64,000 nucleotides of DNA. Origin: Microbacterium timonense. Its GTDB lineage: Bacteria > Actinomycetota > Actinomycetes > Actinomycetales > Microbacteriaceae. The first letter of the stretch is position 1, and the number at the start of each line of letters is the position of its first letter. The position numbers and the translations under genes are program-made. The DNA lies in NCBI RefSeq assembly GCF_900292075.1, contig NZ_OLMV01000002.1:248001-312000 (forward strand), written 5' to 3'. Of the stretch, positions 25,116 to 33,895 are shown one piece after another. The notes under the pieces were generated by a model that had not been told where the DNA came from, searched no databases, and saw nothing but the letters and a program-made list of their open reading frames with translations.

Positions 25116-26228
25116 ATGACCCTCTTCGACGGCATCGCCGCACGCATCGTCGAGACGCCCGACCTGTCGGTGAACGTGCTCGAGCGCACGGCGGACGACC
25201 CGAGCACACCGCCTGATCGCACAGTGGTTCTCGTCCATGGGAACGTCTCGTCGGCCCTGTTCTGGCAAGAACTGATGGAGGATCTCCCCCGCGATCTGCG
25301 CGTGATCGCGATCGATCTGCGCGGTTATGGCGGCACCGAGCACGCCCCGATCGACGCCACACGCGGCGTGCGCGACTTCAGCGACGACGTGCACGCGACG
25401 CTCGAGGCGCTGGGCGTCCAGACAGCGCACCTCGTCGGCTGGTCCCTCGGCGGCAGCGTCGTGCTGCAGTATGCGCTCGACCATCCCGTGCTCAGCCTCA
25501 CGCTCGAAGCGCCGGTGTCGCCGTACGGTTTCGGTGGCACCCGCAGGGACGGGACGCGCCTGACGGACGACGACGCGGGAACAGGTGGCGGAGCCGCCAA
25601 CCCGGACTTCGTGCAGCGGCTGATCGACCATGACACCGGTACCGACGCGCCGACCTCGCCCCGCAACGTCTTCCGCGCCCACTATGTGGCTCCAGGCTTC
25701 CAGACCGAACATGAGGACGTCTGGGTCGAGTCGATGCTCACGACCTCGACCGCGACCGGCAACTATCCCGGCGACGCGGAGAAGAGCGAGAACTGGCCGG
25801 GCTTCGCCGCCGGCAAGATCGGCGTGCTCAACACGCTGGCGCCGGGTAACCACGACTTGTCGACGATCGTGGATCTGCCCGACAAGTTCCCGATCCTCTG
25901 GATCCACGGGGCCCTCGACCCGATCGTGTCCGACGCGTCGGTCTACGACCTGAACAACCTCGGCAAGCTCGGCATCGTCCCGGGCTGGCCGGGCGAGGAG
26001 GTGGCACCACCTCAGGAGATGGTGTCGCAGACGCGCGACGTCCTCGCGCGGTATGCGGACGCGGGGGGCCAGGTGACCGAGATCGAGCTCGAGGACACCG
26101 GCCATACGCCGCACCTGGAGCGGCCCGCCGAGTTCCGTCATGCGCTGCTCGCGGTCATCGGATACGTCGGGCAGCCACACGACCCGGCCCCGCCGACCGA
26201 GGCCATCATCCTGCGCTCGTCGGACTGA
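25116..26228 (+). CDS. Alpha/beta hydrolase
   Basis: 370 residues with a complete hydrolase fold: oxyanion region VLVHGNVSSALFW, nucleophile elbow HLVGWSLGGSVVLQ (Ser in GWSLGG), acid in WIHGALDPIVSD and histidine in EDTGHTPHLERP. Length exceeds the 280-residue norm because of an enlarged cap region (about 150-270). Substrate unknown. ATG 25116 follows GGGAGG by 8 nt; a TATCCT box near 25058 would give a short leader. Monocistronic. Confidence 0.88.
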   Translation: MTLFDGIAARIVETPDLSVNVLERTADDPSTPPDRTVVLVHGNVSSALFWQELMEDLPRDLRVIAIDLRGYGGTEHAPIDATRGVRDFSDDVHATLEALGVQTAHLVGWSLGGSVVLQYALDHPVLSLTLEAPVSPYGFGGTRRDGTRLTDDDAGTGGGAANPDFVQRLIDHDTGTDAPTSPRNVFRAHYVAPGFQTEHEDVWVESMLTTSTATGNYPGDAEKSENWPGFAAGKIGVLNTLAPGNHDLSTIVDLPDKFPILWIHGALDPIVSDASVYDLNNLGKLGIVPGWPGEEVAPPQEMVSQTRDVLARYADAGGQVTEIELEDTGHTPHLERPAEFRHALLAVIGYVGQPHDPAPPTEAIILRSSD

Positions 26229-26273
26229 GCAAGCAGCCGCACCCAGGGGCGCGGCATCCGTAGACTCATCCGC

Positions 26274-27239
26274 ATGAGTGCTTCCGGCGGCGGCAAGGCG
26301 ATCCTCGCGGCGTTCCTGGCCAATCTCGGCATCGCCCTGGCGAAGTTCATCGCGTGGTTCGTCTCGGGGTCGGCGTCGATGCTCGCCGAGGGCATCCACT
26401 CGGTCGCCGACTCCGGCAACCAGCTCCTCCTGATGCTCGGCGGACGCCGGGCGAGGAAGGCCGCCGACCGGGAGCACCCGTTCGGCTACGGCCGCGAGCG
26501 GTACGTGTACGCGTTCGTCGTCTCGATCATCCTCTTCTCCGTCGGGGGCCTCTTCGCGATCTACGAGGGCGTCGAGAAGCTGACGCACCCCCACGAGCTC
26601 GAGATGCCGTGGGTGCCGCTGGCGGTGCTCGTCGTCGCCATCACGCTGGAGTCGTTCTCGCTGCGCACCGCCGTCCGCGAGAGCAACCACACGCGGGCGC
26701 GAGGTCAGTCGTGGGTGTCGTTCGTGCGCCACGCCAAGGCGCCCGAGCTGCCCGTCGTGCTGCTCGAAGACGTCGGCGCGCTGATCGGCCTGGTCTTCGC
26801 GCTCTTCGGCGTGGGCCTCACGGTCATCACCGGGAACCCCGTCTTCGACGCGCTCGGCACCCTCATGATCGGAACGCTGCTGGTCGTGATCGCGATCATC
26901 CTCGGCATCGAGACGAAGAGCCTGCTGGTCGGCGAAGGAGCGACCGAGGCCGACCACCGGCGGATCGTCGACGCCATCCGTTCCGGCGGCGAGATCGAGA
27001 AGATCATCCACATCAAGACGCTGTACCTCGGACCCGACGAGCTGCTGGTCGCGGCCAAGCTCGGCTTCGCCTCGGACGCGCCGCTGGCCCACGTCGCGGC
27101 CGACATCGACCGGGTCGAGGCCCGCGTGCGCGCGGCCGTGCCCGCTGCCCGGGTCATCTACCTCGAGCCCGACATCTACCGTCCCGGCGACGATCCGACT
27201 CCCCCGACGTCCGAGTTCGTCATCAAGTCCGCGGACTGA
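26274..27239 (+). CDS. Cation diffusion facilitator family transporter
   Basis: 321 residues, CDF family divalent-metal/proton antiporter. Helices 1-2 carry AEGIHSVADSGNQLLL with the metal-binding His and Asp, and helix 5 carries LLEDVGALIGLVFAL. The C-terminal cytosolic ferredoxin-like domain spans about 225-300. The HxxxD-type site is seen in zinc, iron or manganese exporters, and the exact metal cannot be told. ATG 26274 is 7 nt behind TAGACT (leaderless). The next gene starts 19 nt after its stop. Confidence 0.92.
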   Translation: MSASGGGKAILAAFLANLGIALAKFIAWFVSGSASMLAEGIHSVADSGNQLLLMLGGRRARKAADREHPFGYGRERYVYAFVVSIILFSVGGLFAIYEGVEKLTHPHELEMPWVPLAVLVVAITLESFSLRTAVRESNHTRARGQSWVSFVRHAKAPELPVVLLEDVGALIGLVFALFGVGLTVITGNPVFDALGTLMIGTLLVVIAIILGIETKSLLVGEGATEADHRRIVDAIRSGGEIEKIIHIKTLYLGPDELLVAAKLGFASDAPLAHVAADIDRVEARVRAAVPAARVIYLEPDIYRPGDDPTPPTSEFVIKSAD

Positions 27240-27258
27240 GCGCAGGAGGCCGCGCATC

Positions 27259-28188
27259 GTGGAGTACTGCATCTTCACCGAGCCCCAGCAGGGTGCCGAC
27301 TACGACGACCAGCTCGCCTTCGCCCAGACGGCCGAGCGGCTGGGATTCGACGGGTACTTCCGCTCGGACCACTATCTGCACATGGGCGACGGCGACGGGC
27401 TGCCCGGACCCACCGACGCCTGGACGACGCTGGCGGGCCTGGCGCGCGAGACGTCCCGCATCCGCCTCGGCACGCTCGTCTCGTCGGTGACGTACCGGGT
27501 GCCCGGACTCCTCGCGATCCAGGTCGCGCAGGTCGACGCCATGTCGGGCGGACGGGCCGAGCTCGGCCTCGGGACGGGATGGTTCCAGCGCGAGCACGAG
27601 GCGTACGGCATCCCCTTCCCGGCCAAGCGGTTCGGCATCCTCGAAGAGCAGCTCGAGATCGTGACCGGACTGTGGTCCACACCGGTCGGCGGCACCTACA
27701 GCTTCGACGGCGAGCACTATCGGCTGTCGGATGCCCCGGCCCTGCCCAAGCCGGTACAGGACCGCGTGCCGGTGATCGTGGGCGGCGCGGGGCCCCGGCG
27801 CACGCCCGAGCTGGCGGCGCGGTTCGCGACGGAGTTCAACATCGGCTTCCGCTCGGAGCGGGAGTCGGCCGAGAAGTTCGCCGGCGTACGGGCCGCCTGC
27901 GAGCGGATCGGCCGTGACCCGCGCTCCCTCAAGCTGTCGATCGCGCTGCCGACGCTCGCCGGCGCCACACCTGCCGAGCTCGACCGCCGGGCGGCGAACA
28001 TCGGCCGCACGGTCGAGGAGCTCCGCGGCGACGTCAACATCGTCGGCGACCGCGACGAGATCGTCGCGAAGGTGGAGCGGCTCGTGGCCTTGGGGGCAGA
28101 GCGCGTCTACTTCCAGCTGATGGACCTGCAGGACGTCTCCCACGTGGAGTACCTCGGCACCGAGGTGCTCCCGCACCTGCCCCGGTAG
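27259..28188 (+). CDS. LLM class F420-dependent oxidoreductase
   Basis: 309 residues of the luciferase-like monooxygenase superfamily, group with a TIGR03560-like pattern: FTEPQQGADYDDQLAFAQTA, GFDGYFRSDHYLHMGD, RIRLGTLVSSVTYRVPGLLA, MSGGRAELGLGTGWFQREHEAYGIPFP and VPVIVGGAGPRRTPELAARF. These enzymes reduce diverse substrates with F420H2. Start GTG 27259, with AGGAGG about 9 nt upstream. Nineteen bases after the CDF gene, so co-transcription is possible. Confidence 0.92.
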   Translation: MEYCIFTEPQQGADYDDQLAFAQTAERLGFDGYFRSDHYLHMGDGDGLPGPTDAWTTLAGLARETSRIRLGTLVSSVTYRVPGLLAIQVAQVDAMSGGRAELGLGTGWFQREHEAYGIPFPAKRFGILEEQLEIVTGLWSTPVGGTYSFDGEHYRLSDAPALPKPVQDRVPVIVGGAGPRRTPELAARFATEFNIGFRSERESAEKFAGVRAACERIGRDPRSLKLSIALPTLAGATPAELDRRAANIGRTVEELRGDVNIVGDRDEIVAKVERLVALGAERVYFQLMDLQDVSHVEYLGTEVLPHLPR

Positions 28189-28206
28189 CCGCGGAGGGTT
28201 CCGCCG

Positions 28207-28665
28207 TCAACGGCGCGCGTCGAAGAACGCGCGCAACAGGGCGGATGCCTCGGCCTCGCGCACCCCCGCCACGACCTCGGCGCGATGAGGCAGGCGCCGA
28301 TCGCGCACCACGTCGTAGACGGACCCGGCTGCTCCGGCCTTGGCATCCCACGCCCCGAAGACCAGTCGCGAGACCCGCGACTGCAGCACCGCACCCGCGC
28401 ACATCACGCAGGGTTCGAGGGTCACCACCAGCGTGCACCCTTCGAGGTTCCACGAGCCGAGCGCAGCCGCCGCCGCCCGCAGGGCCACCACCTCCGCATG
28501 GGCGGTCGGGTCGTGCTGGAGCTCCCGCAGGTTGCGCCCCCCCCCGATCGCGGTGCCCGCGGCATCCGTCACCACCGCCCCGACGGGCACGTCGCCGCTG
28601 CGCCCCGCAGCCGCCGCGAGCACCAGCGCGCGGTCCATCGCGGCCACGTCGGCGGGGTCGAACAT
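28207..28665 (-). CDS. tadA: tRNA adenosine(34) deaminase TadA
   Basis: 152 residues, zinc-dependent deaminase making inosine at the wobble position of tRNA(Arg). The zinc and proton-shuttle motifs are HAE (H56, E58) and PCVMC (C86, C89), followed by GAWDAKAGAAGSVYDVV and the C-terminal helix ALLRAFFDARR typical of TadA. GTG 28668, one codon upstream and 6 nt behind TACGCT, may be the true leaderless start. Divergent from upp. Confidence 0.92.
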   Translation of the reverse strand: MFDPADVAAMDRALVLAAAAGRSGDVPVGAVVTDAAGTAIGGGRNLRELQHDPTAHAEVVALRAAAAALGSWNLEGCTLVVTLEPCVMCAGAVLQSRVSRLVFGAWDAKAGAAGSVYDVVRDRRLPHRAEVVAGVREAEASALLRAFFDARR

Positions 28666-28815
28666 CACAGCACGAGCGTAGCCGCGCTCCTCGTCGCTCC
28701 TGCCGCTGCCCGCAACGGGTGCTCCTCGCGGAGACGGGCCGCCGGCCCGGAAACGGACCTGTCGTCGCCGGAACACCTGTCCTGGGGAAGGGCGGCCGGA
28801 CACTAACCTGGGCGT

Positions 28816-29448
28816 ATGCGCCTGCACGTCGCCGACCACCCGCTCATCACGCACAAGCTCACGGTGCTGCGCGACCAGCGCACGTCGTCACCGGTGTTCC
28901 GCCAGCTCACCGAGGAGCTGGTGACTCTGCTCGCCTACGAGGCGACACGCAACGTGCGCGTCGAAGAGGTCGAGATCCAGACACCTGTCACCACGACGAC
29001 CGGCGTGCGGATCGGCGATCCGCGACCCATCGTGGTGCCGATCCTGCGCGCAGGACTCGGCATGCTCGAGGGGATGGTCAAGCTCATCCCGACGGCAGAG
29101 GTCGGGTTCCTCGGCATGGTGCGCAACGAGGAGACGCTCGTCCCCTCCACCTACGCGGAGCGCCTGCCCGACGACCTGAGCGACCGCCAGTGCTTCGTGC
29201 TGGACCCCATGCTCGCCACCGGCGGATCGCTGGGCGCCGCGATCGAGTTCCTCTTCCGCCGCGGTGCGCAGGATGTCACGGCGATCTGCCTGCTCGGCGC
29301 GCCCGAGGGCGTCGCGGCGATCGAGAAGCAGGTCGACGGCCGCGACGTCACCCTGGTGCTCGGTGCGCTCGACGAGCGCCTCAACGAGAAGGGCTACATC
29401 GTGCCTGGGCTCGGGGACGCCGGCGACCGCCTGTACGGCACCGTCTGA
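28816..29448 (+). CDS. upp: Uracil phosphoribosyltransferase
   Basis: 210 residues, pyrimidine salvage: uracil + PRPP to UMP. Signature regions are [26 protein letters not shown], and the PRPP loop [20 protein letters not shown], with the C-terminal uracil-binding [17 protein letters not shown]. Length matches the family. ATG is 6 nt behind TAACCT (leaderless). Shares its upstream region with divergent tadA. Confidence 0.97.
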   Translation: MRLHVADHPLITHKLTVLRDQRTSSPVFRQLTEELVTLLAYEATRNVRVEEVEIQTPVTTTTGVRIGDPRPIVVPILRAGLGMLEGMVKLIPTAEVGFLGMVRNEETLVPSTYAERLPDDLSDRQCFVLDPMLATGGSLGAAIEFLFRRGAQDVTAICLLGAPEGVAAIEKQVDGRDVTLVLGALDERLNEKGYIVPGLGDAGDRLYGTV

Positions 29449-29479
29449 CTCCGGAGGCGAGCGGCGCCGCGCGCAGCGA

Positions 29480-29513
29480 CGCGGCATCCGCCCCTCGCCG
29501 AACGGATGCCGCG
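29480..29513 (+). terminator. Hairpin after upp
   Basis: Perfect 11-bp arms CGCGGCATCCG / CGGATGCCGCG with a 12-nt loop, 32 nt past the upp stop. Both arms carry the genome-wide abundant GCGGCATCC word. The rest of the spacer up to 29638 shows nothing I can name. Confidence 0.55.
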
Positions 29514-29638
29514 CCTGTGCGCCTCTGGGGCGCGTGGCAAGGCTACGTGCCGGGCGATCGGCCTCCCAAAGGGGTTGACAGGCCGGGAACGGGCGCTTAG
29601 CGGCCGCTCGTCTCTCGGGTCGCGTGGAGGCGCGGCCG

Positions 29639-29959
29639 TCAGTCGCCCAGCGGCGGCTCCTGCGAATTGCGGCGACCGGTCTCGCGCTCCCAGAACTCCA
29701 GCTGCTGGGTGAGCGCCTTCGCCAGCTCGAACACCTGGTCCGGAGGGATGCGGATGCGGCTGACGACCCGGGCCGGCACGACGGTGTGGCGCTGGCCCGT
29801 CTCGGCGTCGACCTGTTCCCGCGGCGGCTGCGCCAGCGTGAGGAAGTCCATCACGAACACCGTGGGCGTGTGCCAGACGTTGGCGAAGTCGGCGTAGGCG
29901 CCGCCGATGAGCTCGGGCGGGAGGTCGATCTCGAACTGCTGCGCTGCGTCGTCGGGCAT
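29639..29959 (-). CDS. DUF3467 domain protein
   Basis: 106 residues. The DUF3467 pattern is clear: FEIDLPPELIGGAYADFANVWHTPTVFVMDFL followed by VVSRIRIPPDQVFELAKALTQQLEFWERETG. Function unknown; the family is small, cytosolic and widespread. ATG 29959 has AGGAG 5 nt upstream. It lies downstream of the broken nuclease-helicase gene on the same strand, about 70 nt away. Confidence 0.92.
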   Translation of the reverse strand: MPDDAAQQFEIDLPPELIGGAYADFANVWHTPTVFVMDFLTLAQPPREQVDAETGQRHTVVPARVVSRIRIPPDQVFELAKALTQQLEFWERETGRRNSQEPPLGD

Positions 29960-30028
29960 GCGGGCTCCTGTCGGGCGGATCGCCGGCGCGGTGTCGGCGC
30001 CGCCGGGGGATGCGGCGTGAGCGCGAGT

Positions 30029-33000
30029 CTACGCGGGGCCCGGCTGCCCGCCGACGAGCCGGGCGAATCCGCTCAGCCGCGCCACGCCTTCGGGCGTGTG
30101 CGGCAGATCGTCGAGCAGCCCCGGCGAATACACCAGATACGCCGTGTGCATCGCGCGAGAGATCGCCACGTTGAGCCGATTGCGCAGCAGCAGGAACTCC
30201 AGGCCCCGCGGTGCCTCACGGCCGCTCGAGGCCGCCAGCGAGAGGATGGCGACCGCGGCCTCCCTGCCCTGGAACTTGTCGACGGTGCCGACCGGCACAT
30301 CGGGGAAACCTGCCGCCGCCAGTGCCGCCTCGACGGCCACCTGCTGCGCGTTGTACGGGGTGACGACGATGAGGTCGCGTTGCGCGAGCGGGCGCGGGGC
30401 CGCGGGCTGCGATGCGTCGCCGTCGCCGGCGACGACGTCGATCCAGTCCCGGCCTACGAGGTCGGCGACGATCCGCGCGACCTCGTCCGCCTCCTCGAGG
30501 GACTGCGTCGCGTTGCCGTGGTGTCGCAGCGGCACCGGGATCAGCCCCGGCGCGACACCCTCGAGCCGGCGCAGCGCCGCCGACGGGTGGGACTCCAGCT
30601 CGCCGCGATACGACAGCGTCGAGACGGGGGCGGCGACCTCCGGCCGCATGCGGCGGCTCTGCGCCAGGAAGTACCCGTAGTCCGGCGGGATGACGTCGGC
30701 GCCGTCCATCACCCAGCCGAGCGCCGACGTGTCCACGGGGGCAGGATGGGTCCCCTGGCTCACCTGCGGAAGCTGCTGCGGGTCGCCCAGCAGCAGGAGG
30801 CGCGGCGCGGCCAGCGAGACGGCGATCGTCGAGGCGAGCGAGAACTGCCCCGCCTCGTCGACGACGAGCAGGTCCAGGCTGCCGCGCGGAACACGCCCCT
30901 CGTGGCTGAAGTCCCACGCGGTGCCGCCGATGACATAGCCGGATGCCTCGTGCTCGGCCACGAACGCGGCCACGCCGTTCTTCGGCAGCACCGTGAACCC
31001 GTGCCCGGCGTCCGGGTCTTTCGGCGCCTTCCCCACGTGGGCGGCGGGCACGCCCGCGGCGACGACCCGCTCCAGCAGCTGCTCGATGGTGGCGTGACCC
31101 TGCGCCACGACGCCCACCTTGTAGCCGTGCTCGTGCACCAGCCGAGCGATGACGTGCGAGCCGACGTAGGTCTTCCCGGTTCCCGGCGGACCCTGCACGG
31201 CGAGATAGCTGCGGTCGAGGTCGCGCACCGCGCGGGTGATGGCATCCACGAGGTCACCCTCGCCCGCCGGCAGGGAGCCGGCCAGGGTGCGCGGCGGGCG
31301 CCGGCAGAGGATGTCGGTGGCGGGGTCGGCGGGCAGCTCAGGGGCCGCCGCGATCACCGCATCCGCCCACGCGTCGATCGCCGCCTGCTGGTTGCCGGCG
31401 GCCGGCGGTGCGGCGGGCGTCAGGGCGAGCGGCAGTCCGCTCCAGGTGACACCGTCGACGGCGGTCTCTTCGATGACGGCTCCGTCGTCGAGCACCTCCA
31501 CGACGGTCACCGATCGGTAAGAGTGGATCCATCGCGGCGACGCCTCGAACGGGTACGGTGCCGGCAGCTCGTACAGGGCGAACGGGTTGGTGCCCTCGCT
31601 CAGCCGGGTGCCGGGGGCGACGTCGCCGCGCAGCTCGACGATGCGCCGTTCGCCGCCTCGCCCGCTCTCAGGGAAGTGCCAGTCCTCGCGTACACGACTG
31701 CGCGTGGCGTCGACGACCACGACGTCGCGTGTGTCGTCCCACAGGGAGACCGGCTCGCGAAGACGCAGGAAGTGCGTCGCCCAGAAGGACTTCGCCTCCC
31801 GGGGGTAGTAGTCGATGGCCGCCGCTCCCAGATGCAGCGAGCGGGCGGCGACGGAATCGTCCGGCTGCTCCGACGCCAGGGCATCCAGCGTCGCGGCGCG
31901 CGGGGACGGCTCGTACCCGCGCTCGTCGGGCTCCGGGTTGGGCGAGGGGACGAGCGCCGCCTCGCGGGCACGGTCGACGAGCCAGTCCCGCAGCCGGCGC
32001 GTCGACACGCAGTCGTACCGGTTGTAGTCGGCCAGGTCTTCGAAGACCAGCGCCGCCTCGGCGCCGGCGCCCTCCGCCTGCAGCGCGCGCGCCTCGACAT
32101 ACCGCACGATCGAGTCGTCGCCCTTCTGGACGTCGCTGGTGCGCACCTCGTGGCCCATGTACAGCGGCTCGAGCTTCTTGATCGAGTACGAGCGGGATCC
32201 CACGCGCAGCGCGCGACGGACGACCGGGTACAGATCGACGAAGACGCCGTCGCGCAGCAGCCGGTCGACGTCGGCTTCGCGCACGCCGTGCCGGGCGGCC
32301 ATCGCCAGCAGATGCGTGGGCTCGTAGGGCGCGTAGTGGTAGATGTGCATGCCGGGGTACTGCTGCCGGCGCAGGTTGACGATGTCGAGGAAGGTCTCGA
32401 GCGCGCGCTTCTCGTCGGCGAACGTGTGCGCCCACAGCGCCGTGTACTGCTCCCGTGTGTCGACCCAGCCGAACAGATAGTCGATCCCCCACTGCGTCGG
32501 CTGGCCGGGCAGCGGCGGCTCGGTGTGCAGGGGGTCGCCCTCGAAGTCGAAGAACAGGTCGCCGTGGTCGGGGCGGGGCAGCGCCCCGAGCGCCTGGGGC
32601 GCCACCACCTCGTACACCGGCACCGGCGGCGCGGTGTCGGGCGCGGCACCCGCTTCTTCGACCAGCTGCGCGAAGCCGAGGTGCGCGGCATCGGACTCCG
32701 TCGTCGTCGCCGACGCGCCGACGGCGACCGCCGCGGCAGCCACGACGGCGGCGGGCGGTCAGGAACCTGACGGCGGCGTGCCGGGCTCTCAACTGCAGCC
32801 GCGCGGGTGCCAGCGACAGCGTACGTCAGGTTCATGCCTGCGGGCCCGCGGGGGCGTCGGCGGGCTGCTCTATCGTCGTGACGCCCGCCGCGCGCAGCCG
32901 CTCGCGCTGCACCGGGCGCATGCCGGCCACGAGCAGCAGATCGCGGGATGCCACCACCTCGGCGTCGCAGGTCGCACAGCGTCCGCACGCGACGACCCCG

Positions 33001-33676
33001 AGTTCGCCGCGCGGGTCGCCCCAGGCGATCGTCTCCCGCGCCCAGGTCCAGACGCCGGTCGGCGATGAGGGCGGCCAGGCGCGCGCGCCGCAGCTGGAAG
33101 ACAGGGAGGAGGTCGTCGACCTCGTGCTCGCTGACGCTGCCGTCGCCCAGAGCAGCTGCACCCGCGGTGACCGCGGCACGCCTAGCAGGTCGAGCTGATC
33201 GACGTATGCCGCCAGCTGCATGAGGGCCGTGACCCGCGCGCCAGCTTCGTGTCTTGCACGAGCCAGGGCCGGGCGGCCCCGGAACCCGCCGAAGGATCGC
33301 GCACGAGGAAGTCCGCGAACCCGACGAACTCGTCGGTGGCGAAGGCCGCCTGGTAGACCACCTCGGCGTCGGAGGCCAGCGCCGCGTTCGTGCGCGCGAC
33401 CGCATCGGCCAGCGCCACGGCATCCGACGAGCGCGTCTCGGGAATCTGGACCACCCGGTCGCCGAACCGCGCGACGTAGTCGGCGAGCACCTGACGCTCG
33501 TGCACGGTGCCGAGCCGGCCGGCGCGCTCGAGGGTGAGGTCTTCGGGCTCTTCGACCGCCGCGACGCGGCCGAGTCGGGCGTCGATCGCGCGCAGCCACG
33601 CGAACTCGCATTCCGCGGCGGCCTTGAGGTCGCTCGCGCTCCAGACGATCCGGCCTTCGTCCTCGATGTATCGCAT
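30029..33676 (-). pseudogene. TM0106-family RecB-like nuclease/helicase, multiply frameshifted
   Basis: Expected as one protein of about 1,200 residues. N-terminus from ATG 33676 (MRYIEDEGRIVWSASDLKAA) is a Cas4/RecB-like PD-(D/E)XK nuclease: FVGFADFL and VQDTKLAR are present. The reading frame then breaks near 33236, 33150, 33036 and 32845, and again between about 32720 and 32800. Translating successive frames recovers ALMQLAAYVDQLDLLGVPRS, SVSEHEVDDLLPVFQLRR and AWGDPRGELGVVACGRC. From about 32743 an intact 904-codon frame encodes a DEDD-type domain (GDLFFDFEGDPL) and a superfamily 1 helicase (Walker A QGPPGTGKTY, GTVDKFQGREA). The helicase part could still be expressed; the nuclease is destroyed. 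Confidence 0.85.
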
Positions 33677-33717
33677 GCCCTGCCGCCCCGACCCTGCCCC
33701 GGCGTCGGCACCCCCTG

Positions 33718-33781
33718 CGGTTTGTGCGGAGAACACGCCGTTATCGGTGCGGGGTTAGCGGCGTGTTCTCCGCACAAACCG
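33718..33781. repeat. Perfect 23-bp-arm palindrome between divergent genes
   Basis: Arms 33718-33740 and 33759-33781 are perfect reverse complements (CGGTTTGTGCGGAG... and ...CTCCGCACAAACCG) with an 18-nt centre. It sits between the nuclease start (33676, minus) and nadE (33896, plus), where no terminator is required. It would form a very stable hairpin in either transcript. It resembles a dispersed palindromic element more than an operator. Confidence 0.75.
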
Positions 33782-33895
33782 AGCCGGGCGGCGGCCGAGG
33801 GCGACGGGTCGACGCAGGAGCGCGGTCCGACGACGGACTCGGGCGTGAGCGCAACCCCCGGCGCGCGAACGGGCGCACCTGCCAGACTGGAGCGC

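Noticed and set aside
33140..33250. Programmed frameshifting in the nuclease-helicase gene
   Set aside because: There are at least four shifts in different places and without slippery heptamers or a common direction; decay or sequence error is more likely.
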